Shown piece by piece: positions 57,601-64,000 of a stretch of DNA of 64,000 nucleotides. The notes below the pieces were generated by a model. The model worked only from the letters and a program-made list of their open reading frames with translations, had not been told where the DNA came from and made no database searches. How positions within the stretch are numbered: position 1 is the first letter of the stretch; the number at the start of each line of letters is the position of its first letter. Both the position numbers and the translations under genes were made by a program. Source of the DNA: Streptomyces sp. MP131-18 (GTDB lineage: Bacteria; Actinomycetota; Actinomycetes; Streptomycetales; Streptomycetaceae); assembly GCF_001984575.1 (NCBI RefSeq), contig NZ_LZNS01000001.1, positions 508,904 through 572,903 of the forward strand. The letters are read 5' to 3'.

Positions 57601-60600
57601 CATCGTCACCGAGACGGCGCCGTCGCCGGCCGGGGCCGCGTGCACGCGCAGCGCGGTGGCGCCGGTGGCGTGGAGCCGGAAGCCGCCGCCGTGGCGCACG
57701 AGGCGCGCAATGCCCTCCCGCGGGGCATCGAGCGTGAGGAGAACGGTGGCCAGGGCGCTCTCCAGCAGCACCGGGTGCATGCCGAAACCGGCGGCTGTCT
57801 CGCGGAGTTCGTCGGGCAGCCGCGCTTCGGCGAAGACCTCCTCGCCCTTGCGCCAGGCGGCGGTGACCCCGGCGAGCACGGGCCCTTCCGGCAGCCCTTC
57901 GGCCGTCAGGCGGGCGCGGACCTCGGCGGGTGGGAGCCTGAGCGCGTCGGGCGGCGGCCAGGCGGCCGGCCCGGCCCAGGGCCCGGCGCCGCGCGGGCTG
58001 AGCCGGCCACCGGCGACGCGGGTCCAGGTGACGTCGCCCTCGTCGGGCCTGGCGTGCACGGTGAACGGGCGCCCGGCCTCGTCGTCCGGCGGCCCCACCC
58101 GCAGCTGGAGCTGGACGGCCTGCCGCGCCGGAAGGACCAGGGGCGTCTCGACCGTCAGGTCGTCCACGGCGGTCAGGCCGAACTCGTCGCCCGCACGGAC
58201 CGCCAGTTCGGCGAGCGCCGCGTGCGGCAGCAGGGCGGTGCCGAGGACGGTGTGGCCGCCGAGCCAGGTGCTGGTGCGGGCCGAGACCCGGCCGGTGAAC
58301 AGCGTCTGGTCGGTGCCCGCCACGGCCACGGCCGCGCCGAGCACCGGGTGGCCGACGGGGGCCAGTCCGTGGCGGCCGACATCGGCACCGGTGCCGGACG
58401 CGGCGTACCAGTACCGCTCGTGCTGGAAGGCGTAGGTGGGCAGCGGGACGGTGCGCGCGCCGTGCCCGCCGAAGGCGGTGGACCAGTCCACCGTGCCGCC
58501 GCCCGCCCACAGCCGTCCCAGGGAGGCGAGGAACCGTTCGGGACCGCCCTCGCCACGGCGCAGCGTGCCGACGACGACGGCCGCCTCGGGGTTTTCCTGG
58601 AGCACGGGCGCCAGCACCGGGTGCGGGCCGACCTCGACGAAGGTGTGGTGGCCGTGCTCGGCGAGCACGTGCGTCGTCCGCTCGAACTCCACGGGGTGGC
58701 GCAGGTTGCGGTACCAGTACTCGGCGTCCAGCTCCGCGGTGTCGAGCGGGCCCGCGGTGACCGTGGAGTAGAACGGCACCGTGCCCCGCCGGGGCCTGAT
58801 GGGCGTCAGGTCCCGGACGAGGCGGTCACGGATCTCCTCGACCTGCGCGGAGTGCGAGGCGTAGTCGGCGGAGAAGCGCCGGGTGCGGATGCCGTGTTCG
58901 CGGCAGTGCTCGACGAGTTCGGCGAGCGCGTCGTGGTCGCCGGAGACGACGGTCGAGCCCGGGCCGTTGACGACGGCGACGGACAGCCGGCCGTCCCACC
59001 GCCGCAGCAGCGCGGTGAGTTCGTCGCGGGAGAGCCCGACGGACACGATGCCGCCGCGGCCCGCCAGGGCGGTGGTGACCCGGCTGCGCACGGCGGCGAC
59101 GCGCGCCGCGTCCGCCAAGGTCAGGCCCCCGGCGACGCAGGCCGCGGCGACCTCGCCCTGGGAGGAGCCCACGACGGCCGTCGGCTCGACCCCGTAGGAG
59201 CGCCACAGCTCGGCCAGCGAGACGGCGACCGCGAACGAGACGGGCTGGATGACGTCCACCCGCTCCAGGGAGGGGGCGCCGTCGGCCTCCCGGAGCACGT
59301 CTTCGAGTGACCAGTCCACGTGCGGGGCCAGCGCCTGGCCGCAGGCGCGGATGCGTGCGGCGAACACGGGTGAGGTGTCCATCAGTTCGCGGGCCATGCC
59401 GGGCCACTGGCCGCCCTGCCCCGGGAAGACGAACACCGTCCGGCCGGCCTGGGCGGCGTTCCCCTGGACCAGGTGCGGGGAGGCCGTGCCGTCGGCCAGG
59501 GCGTGCAGCCCGGCGATGAGGTCCTCGCGGCCCGCTCCGGTGACGGCCGCGCGGTGGCCGAGCGCCGAGCGGGTGGTGGCCAGGGACCAGGCGATGTCGG
59601 CGGTCCGCAGGTCCTCGTGCTCGGTGACGTGTGCCAGGAGCCTGCGGGCCTGGTCGCGCAGCGCGGCGGGCGTGCCGGCCGAGAGTACCCAGGGCACCGG
59701 GGGCGCGGTGGCGTCGGCGGGCGCCCGTTCGTCCGGGGTTTCCGCGGCCGGGGGCGCCTGTTCGAGGATGACGTGCGCGTTGGTGCCGCTGGCGCCGAAC
59801 GCCGAGACCCCGGCCCGGCGGGGGCGGCCGGTCCGCGGCCAGGGCCGGGCCTGCGCGAGCAGTTCCACCTGGCCCGAGGTCCAGTCGACCTCCGGGGTCG
59901 GCTCCTCGGCGTGCAGCGACCTGGGCAGGATGCCGTGCCGGATGGCCTGCACCATCTTGATGATGCCGCCGGCGCCGGCGGCGGCCTGCGCGTGCCCGAT
60001 GTTGGACTTCAGCGAGCCGAGCCACAGCGGGCGGCCGTCTTCCGGCCGTTCCTGCCCGTAGGTGTTCAGCAGGGCCTGCGCCTCGATCGGGTCGCCCAGC
60101 GCGGTGCCGGTGCCGTGGGCCTCCACCGCGTCCACGTCCGCGCCGCCCAGCCGGGCGTTGGCCCATGCCTGGCGGATCACCCGCTCCTGCGAGGGGCCGT
60201 TGGGCGCGGTCAGGCCGTTCGACGCGCCGTCCTGGTTCATGGCCGAGCCGCGCACGACGGCCAGCACCGTGTGCCCGTTGCGCCGCGCGTCCGACAGCCG
60301 TTCCACCACCAGCAGGCCGACGCCCTCGGACCAGCCGATGCCGTCCGCGCCGGCCGCGAACGGCTTGCAGCGGCCGTCGGCGGCGAGGCCGCGCTGGCGC
60401 GAGAAGTCGATGTGGCCCAGCGGGGTCGCGGCGATGTAGGAGGCACCGGCCAGGGCGAGGTCGGACTCCCCGGCGCGCAGCGACTGGGACGCCAGGTGCA
60501 GCGCCACCAGCGCCGAGGAGCAGGCGGTGTCCACGGACACCGCGGGGCCTTCCAGGCCCAGGGTGTAGGAGATGCGCCCCGAGGCCATGCTGGAGAGCAT

Positions 60601-61137
60601 GCTGGTCATCAGATAGCCGTCGAACTCGCCCGGGTTCTCCAGGCTCAGGTAGCTCTGCTCGACGAGCCCGGTGAACACGCCGGTCCTGCTGCCCTTGAGC
60701 GAGGCCGGGTCGATGCCCGCGCCCTCCAGTGCCTCCCACGCGGTTTCGAGCAGCACGCGCTGCTGCGGCTCCATCGCCACGGCCTCGCGCGGGGAGATGC
60801 CGAAGAACGCGGCATCGAAGCGGGTCGCGCTCTCGATGAACCCGCCCTGCCTGACGTACGTCCGGCCCGGCTTGTCGGGGTCGGGATCGTAGAGGTTGTC
60901 CAGGTCCCAGCCGCGGTCGGTGGGGAAGTCCGTGATGACGTCCCGCTCTTCGAGGACGAGTTGCCACAGGGCGTCGGGGGACGAGGCGCCGGGATAGCGG
61001 CAGGCCATGCCGACGATCGCGATGGGCTCGTCCCTGCCGGACTCCAGCTCGGTGATCCGCCTGCGCGCCTTCTGGAGGTCGGTGGTCGCCTTCCTCAGGT
61101 ACGCGAGCAGCTTCTCTTCCTGGGAGACAGTTGACAT
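54658..61137 (-). CDS. Type I PKS, final module KS-AT-DH-KR-ACP with C-terminal thioester reductase
   Basis: A 2159-residue protein from ATG 61137. Domains: N-terminal docking coil (1-35); KS (37-460, Cys206 in DTACSSAL, His in AHGTGT and NIGH); AT (about 565-860, GSSQG in place of the usual GHSQG, YASH at about 760 indicating methylmalonyl-type selectivity); DH (about 925-1190, His in [12 protein letters not shown], but second motif HPVLLESAL has Glu where Asp is normal); KR (about 1300-1600, GGTGTLG, LDD motif of B type, active-site Ser/Tyr present); ACP (Ser about 1716 in GFDSLTS); thioester reductase (about 1795-2159, [19 protein letters not shown]). There is no ER and no thioesterase. 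The chain should be released as an aldehyde. This is the last module of the assembly line. Confidence 0.96.
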   Translation of the reverse strand: MSTVSQEEKLLAYLRKATTDLQKARRRITELESGRDEPIAIVGMACRYPGASSPDALWQLVLEERDVITDFPTDRGWDLDNLYDPDPDKPGRTYVRQGGFIESATRFDAAFFGISPREAVAMEPQQRVLLETAWEALEGAGIDPASLKGSRTGVFTGLVEQSYLSLENPGEFDGYLMTSMLSSMASGRISYTLGLEGPAVSVDTACSSALVALHLASQSLRAGESDLALAGASYIAATPLGHIDFSRQRGLAADGRCKPFAAGADGIGWSEGVGLLVVERLSDARRNGHTVLAVVRGSAMNQDGASNGLTAPNGPSQERVIRQAWANARLGGADVDAVEAHGTGTALGDPIEAQALLNTYGQERPEDGRPLWLGSLKSNIGHAQAAAGAGGIIKMVQAIRHGILPRSLHAEEPTPEVDWTSGQVELLAQARPWPRTGRPRRAGVSAFGASGTNAHVILEQAPPAAETPDERAPADATAPPVPWVLSAGTPAALRDQARRLLAHVTEHEDLRTADIAWSLATTRSALGHRAAVTGAGREDLIAGLHALADGTASPHLVQGNAAQAGRTVFVFPGQGGQWPGMARELMDTSPVFAARIRACGQALAPHVDWSLEDVLREADGAPSLERVDVIQPVSFAVAVSLAELWRSYGVEPTAVVGSSQGEVAAACVAGGLTLADAARVAAVRSRVTTALAGRGGIVSVGLSRDELTALLRRWDGRLSVAVVNGPGSTVVSGDHDALAELVEHCREHGIRTRRFSADYASHSAQVEEIRDRLVRDLTPIRPRRGTVPFYSTVTAGPLDTAELDAEYWYRNLRHPVEFERTTHVLAEHGHHTFVEVGPHPVLAPVLQENPEAAVVVGTLRRGEGGPERFLASLGRLWAGGGTVDWSTAFGGHGARTVPLPTYAFQHERYWYAASGTGADVGRHGLAPVGHPVLGAAVAVAGTDQTLFTGRVSARTSTWLGGHTVLGTALLPHAALAELAVRAGDEFGLTAVDDLTVETPLVLPARQAVQLQLRVGPPDDEAGRPFTVHARPDEGDVTWTRVAGGRLSPRGAGPWAGPAAWPPPDALRLPPAEVRARLTAEGLPEGPVLAGVTAAWRKGEEVFAEARLPDELRETAAGFGMHPVLLESALATVLLTLDAPREGIARLVRHGGGFRLHATGATALRVHAAPAGDGAVSVTMTDPEGRPVATAGPLTFRGVTAEELGGTGARHHDDLFHVGWRPVALPRPEVPLRWAQLGTNRFAAEHLPDVAAARKAADSGEAMAGVFSWHGPAPDGDVVSSVYGATHRALDLVRDWLADDRLGTTPLVVVTRGAVAAGEEDVRDLAGSAVWGLLRTAQSESPGRFVLVDVDDEEASAAALPAVVASGEAQAAVRGGRVLVPRADRVGPPDAKTAPSGAWNPHGTVLITGGTGTLGALFAHHLAAEHGVEHLLLTSRSGPDAPGADALRASLEALGARVTVAACDTSDREALAALLAAVPEDLPLTGVIHAAGVLDDGLITALTPERLNAVLRPKVDAAWHLHDLTRGLELSAFVLFSSLAGVIGSAGQANYAAANSFLDALAQHRRAAGLAATSTAWGLWEQLSAMAANLDQTDVDRIVRTGFRLVASDRGPRTLDTALALGHAAVVGVPVDMATLRQRPAQAPLVFSRLARSPLRGTVRENGMNAETLAALLAGLPEAERHRTVLDLVRAEVAAVLGHPDPAGIGEEQPFAGLGFDSLTSVELRNRLGGVVGRRLPASLVFDHPTPGELAAHLLGELRPADADQDAAQPTDYAADIRLADDIRPADEVVRVAEDPAEVLLTGATGFLGAFVLRDLLRTTSATVHCLVRAADEAGGLRRVLANLEWYRIRDEVDTGRLRIVVGDLAEPGIGLAAERFDALARTVDAVYHCGASVNWIHPYPTLKAANVLGTEELLRLAARHRTVPLHHVSTTGVFAGPVTPGVPLAVTDPTGPGEALPNGYTQSKWVAEQIVGLARERGLPVNVYRVDQVAGDLRNGACQTRDFVWLMVKGVVQSGAAPKALPGLFRLMPVDYASAALVAVSRRAASAGGTFHLGNESHVTMDDMVAELRSFGYRPAEVDPADWIDLVRADPDNAIAPLLDAVEMLVEDSESFYPATDTARTAAALGGSGITCPAASASLVRKQIRFFAESGWFPAPEGS

Positions 61138-61183
61138 GGAAGCCTCGTTCTCCTTCGGGGAACGTCGGTACAGGCGTGCCTGG

Positions 61184-64000
61184 TCAGTCGGCCGGCCCGC
61201 CGGGCCGGCCGTCGAGCAGGGCGAAGATCTCCTCCGCCGACGCCGATTCGATGCCGTCGGCCGGCGCCGGGGCATCTTCGCCGCCGGTGGTTTCGGTCAG
61301 CCGGGCCAGCAGGGTCTGGAGCCGGACGACGATCGCGCCGCGTTCCCCTTCGTCCTGCGGGCCGGCGGCGAGTACCGCCTCCAGCCGGTCCAGCTCGGCG
61401 AGCGCGGGGGGCTGCGCCGCCGGCCCGGCGTCGGGCGCCAGCAGGGTGACCAGGTGCGCGGCCAGTGTCCGGGCGGAGGGGTGGTCGAACGCCAGGGTGG
61501 CCGGGAGCCTGATGCCGGTCCGTTCACCGAGGCGGCTGCGCAGCTCCACGGCGATCATGGAGTCGAAGCCCAGTTCCTTGAAGGCGCGGTCGGCCTCGAT
61601 CGCGCCGGGGTCGGAGCGGCCGAGGACCGCGGCCACTTCCGCCCGGACGACGGCCAGGGCGGCCGGGTGGCGCTGTTCGGCCGGGAGCGCGGCGAGGCGT
61701 TCGGCCAGCGGGACGCCGGTGCCGGCCGCCGCGGGCCCGGCCGGGGCGCGCACCAGGCGGCGGAACAGCGCGGGGACGCCACGGCCCGCCCGCATGGCGC
61801 CGGGGTCGAGGGGGAGGGCGACGAGCGTCGCCGGCCCGGCGCGCAGCGCCGCGTCGAACAGCCCGGTGGCCTCCCGTTCGGTCAGCGGGCGGAAGCCCTC
61901 GCGGGGCGCGGGGGCTTCCGCTTCCCGGGGGCCGAGGGCCAGGGAGGTCACGGGCAGGCCGAGCGCGGCCCGGTGCAAGGCGAGCCCGTCCAGCGCGGCG
62001 TCGGCCGCGGCGCGGGCGGCCAGGCCCGGGGTGCCGGTCGCGGCCGCGGTGGAGGTGAGCAGCACGAACGCCGCCGGGTTCGAGTCGCGGGTCAGCTCGT
62101 GCAGGTGCCGCGCGGTGTCCGCCCCGGACCGCAGGACCGCGGCGAGGCGGTCGGCTGTCAGGTGTGGCAGCGGCGTCTCCTGCTCCGCGCCCGCGGTGTG
62201 GACGACGCCGGTCAGCGGCGGCGTGACGGCGGCGAGCGCGGCCCCGAGCGCGGAACGGTCCGCGGTGTCGCAGGTGAGGGCCCTGACGCGGGCGCCGGAC
62301 CGGCCCAGTTCTTCGAGGAGTCCGGGCTCGGGCCAGGTGCCTTCGGCGCGCGGGTCGAGCAGGAGCAGATGGCGCACGCCGTGCGCGGCCACCAGGTGGC
62401 GGGCGAGCAGCGCGGCCTGCGTTCCGGCGCCGCCGGTGATCAGGACGGTGCCGTCGGGGTCGAAGCGCACCGCCGGCTCGGGGGCGGCGCCGCCGGGCCC
62501 GCCGGGGTCCGCGGCGCGCCCGAGCCGCGGTACGCGGGCGGCGCCGTCGAGCAGCGCGGCCTGCGGTTCGCCCGAGGCCAGCACCGCGGACAGGAGCTCG
62601 CCCGGCACCCGGCCGTCCTCGACGTCGATCAGCACGAAGCGGCCGGGGGCCTCCGCCTGCGCGCCGCGCAGCAGTCCCCACGCGGCGGCCACCCGGCCCT
62701 CGGGGCCGGTGCCGTCCGGGCGGGGCGGCGTGACGGGCGCGCCGCCGCGGATCAGGACGACGAGCGGCAGGCCGGTGACCCGTTCCTCCGCGAGCCAGGC
62801 GCGGGCCAGGTCCAGGGCCTCGGCGGGCGCGTCGGGGCCCGTTCCGAGGGCGGTGACGGCGGCGCCGAACGGGGCTCCCGCCGCGAGGGCGGCCGCGAGC
62901 CCGGCGATGTCCTCGAACGCGGCGCCCTCGACGTCCGCCGTGCCCAGCACGGCCCACGGCACGGCCTCGCCCTGCGGCGCGGGCGCGAGCGCGGTCCACT
63001 CCGGCGCGTACAGCGACCGGTCCGCGCCCGCCGCCGCGGCGAACCGGGCCTCGGGCACGTCGCGGAACGCGAGCCGGTCCACGCTCAGCACCGGCCGCCC
63101 CGCGGGGTCGGTCAGCCGCAGGGAGACGGCGTCAGCGCCTGCGTCGGCGCCCGCGTCGGCGGACAGGACCTTCACCGCGGTGGCCCCGGCGGCGTGCAGC
63201 CGCACACCGAGCCACTCGCCCGGCACGCGGACCGTACCGGCCGGTGCCGCCCCGGCGGCGGTGCGCACGGCCGCTTCCAGGAGCGCCGGGTGGATGCCGT
63301 ACGCGGCGGCGTCGGGCAGCAGTTCCTCGGGGAGCGCGGCTTCCGCGGACGCTTCCCGGCCGCGGCCGGCGGCGGGGGCGGGGGCGGGCGGCTCCTCCGC
63401 GGCGCCGAGCACGCCGTCGGCGTGCAGCGTCCAGGGCGCCTCGCCGTCGCCGTGCCGGCCGTGGACCGCGAAGGGGCGCCGCCCGGCGTCGTCGGGCGGG
63501 CCGACCGCGGTCTGGAGCTGCGCGGCACCGTGCTCGGGCAGGAGCAGCGGAACGTGCACGGCCAGCCGTTCGAGCGGCCCGGCACCCAGCTCGCCGGCGG
63601 CCCTGAGGACGGCCTCGGCCAGCGCGGAGGCGGGCACCACGGGCGCGTCGGGCAGGGCCGGATCGGTCAGCCGGCCGTGGGTGTGCGGCGGCAGGTGGGT
63701 CGTGAACAGCACCTCGCCGCTGCCCGCCGCGGTCACCGCGGTGCCAAGCAGCGGGTGGCCGGTGCTGCCGGGGCCGTGGCCCGCCGCGCCCGGGTCCTGG
63801 TGCAGCCAGTAGGAGTCGCGCTGGAAGGCGTAGGTGGGCAAGGCGGCCTTTTTGGCGCCGGTGCCCGCGAACAGCCTCGGCCAGTCGAAGCCGACGCCGC
63901 GGTGGTGCAGCCGGGCGACGGCCTGCATCAGCGAGTCCGGCTCGGGCCGGTCGCGGCGCAGCACGGGGAACGCCTCGATGCCGCCGGGACTGCTCAGCGC
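61184..64000 (-). CDS. Type I PKS, C-terminal part of the penultimate module (AT end, dead DH, dead KR, ACP, docking); continues beyond window
   Basis: 938 residues are visible; the frame is open at the right edge. They cover the end of an AT ([13 protein letters not shown]), then a DH in which the HxxxGxxxxP motif is replaced by [13 protein letters not shown] (no His), then a KR with a broken cofactor loop (GGAGTQA) and no active-site Tyr (ARAAADAAL where NYAAANAFL is usual), an intact ACP ([10 protein letters not shown]) and a class 1 docking tail ([11 protein letters not shown]). With DH and KR dead the module should leave a beta-ketone. Its docking tail should pair with the coil of the downstream PKS, 46 bases away. 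Confidence 0.93.
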   Translation of the reverse strand, partial: ALSSPGGIEAFPVLRRDRPEPDSLMQAVARLHHRGVGFDWPRLFAGTGAKKAALPTYAFQRDSYWLHQDPGAAGHGPGSTGHPLLGTAVTAAGSGEVLFTTHLPPHTHGRLTDPALPDAPVVPASALAEAVLRAAGELGAGPLERLAVHVPLLLPEHGAAQLQTAVGPPDDAGRRPFAVHGRHGDGEAPWTLHADGVLGAAEEPPAPAPAAGRGREASAEAALPEELLPDAAAYGIHPALLEAAVRTAAGAAPAGTVRVPGEWLGVRLHAAGATAVKVLSADAGADAGADAVSLRLTDPAGRPVLSVDRLAFRDVPEARFAAAAGADRSLYAPEWTALAPAPQGEAVPWAVLGTADVEGAAFEDIAGLAAALAAGAPFGAAVTALGTGPDAPAEALDLARAWLAEERVTGLPLVVLIRGGAPVTPPRPDGTGPEGRVAAAWGLLRGAQAEAPGRFVLIDVEDGRVPGELLSAVLASGEPQAALLDGAARVPRLGRAADPGGPGGAAPEPAVRFDPDGTVLITGGAGTQAALLARHLVAAHGVRHLLLLDPRAEGTWPEPGLLEELGRSGARVRALTCDTADRSALGAALAAVTPPLTGVVHTAGAEQETPLPHLTADRLAAVLRSGADTARHLHELTRDSNPAAFVLLTSTAAATGTPGLAARAAADAALDGLALHRAALGLPVTSLALGPREAEAPAPREGFRPLTEREATGLFDAALRAGPATLVALPLDPGAMRAGRGVPALFRRLVRAPAGPAAAGTGVPLAERLAALPAEQRHPAALAVVRAEVAAVLGRSDPGAIEADRAFKELGFDSMIAVELRSRLGERTGIRLPATLAFDHPSARTLAAHLVTLLAPDAGPAAQPPALAELDRLEAVLAAGPQDEGERGAIVVRLQTLLARLTETTGGEDAPAPADGIESASAEEIFALLDGRPGGPAD

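Overview
The window is high-GC actinobacterial DNA, very probably from Streptomyces or a close relative. Evidence for this is frequent GTG/TTG starts, Tat-type signal peptides, SARP and gamma-butyrolactone (AfsA/ArpA-type) regulators, and a modular type I polyketide synthase. Function calls come from reading motifs by eye; no database search was run.

Left part (1-27.6 kb), mostly accessory metabolism. A truncated LacI-family regulator is followed by a very large secreted multidomain protein, a Tat-exported alginate-lyase-family protein and a PL1 pectate lyase. They look like a polyuronide/pectin-degradation locus, and LacI-like palindromes lie in front of two of these genes. Next come two separate two-component systems, an exported alpha/beta hydrolase, an exported beta-lactamase-fold hydrolase and an SDR. 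A tripartite tricarboxylate transporter operon carries two different TctC binding proteins and is divergent from a CitA/CitB-type sensor-regulator pair. After that are a GNAT, an AadA-like nucleotidyltransferase, a small Cys4 secreted protein, an IS5-type transposase remnant, a divergent NmrA-like reductase/TetR pair with a double operator, a VOC protein and an SDR.

Right part (28.6-64 kb), one biosynthetic gene cluster running off the right edge. Its left border is a regulatory block: SARP activator, a degenerate IS701-type transposase, a butyrolactone-receptor-type TetR and an AfsA-type synthase, with three ARE-like sites. Sugar genes follow: glycosyltransferase, aldo-keto reductase, 2,3-dehydratase, 4,6-dehydratase, thymidylyltransferase, epimerase and SpnR-like aminotransferase. 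They predict a 4-amino-2,4,6-trideoxyhexose. An ethylmalonyl-CoA cassette (CCR, KASIII, 3-hydroxyacyl-CoA dehydrogenase) is next, then a flavin reductase, a Tat-exported amine oxidase, a P450 and a ferredoxin. Two copies of a tail-to-tail pair, imine-reductase-like gene facing an acyl-CoA-dehydrogenase-fold flavin monooxygenase, flank this material. Last are two PKS genes.

How the cluster may work (inference): the last PKS protein ends in a thioester-reductase domain, so the chain should leave as an aldehyde. The preceding module has DH and KR domains that have lost catalytic residues, so a ketone should remain at C5. A 1-aldehyde/5-ketone chain becomes a six-membered cyclic imine after transamination, as in the coelimycin, streptazone and cyclizidine families. 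The two imine-reductase-like proteins fit that intermediate. P450, flavin monooxygenases and glycosyltransferase would decorate it. The predicted product is therefore a glycosylated piperidine- or indolizidine-type polyketide alkaloid, a combination I do not recognise. No dedicated chain-terminal aminotransferase is visible here.

Five promoters in the cluster share a layout of heptads spaced 11 bp, ending 7-8 bp before a TANNNT -10 box. That is the known arrangement of SARP-activated promoters and links the sugar, precursor and tailoring operons to the SARP gene.
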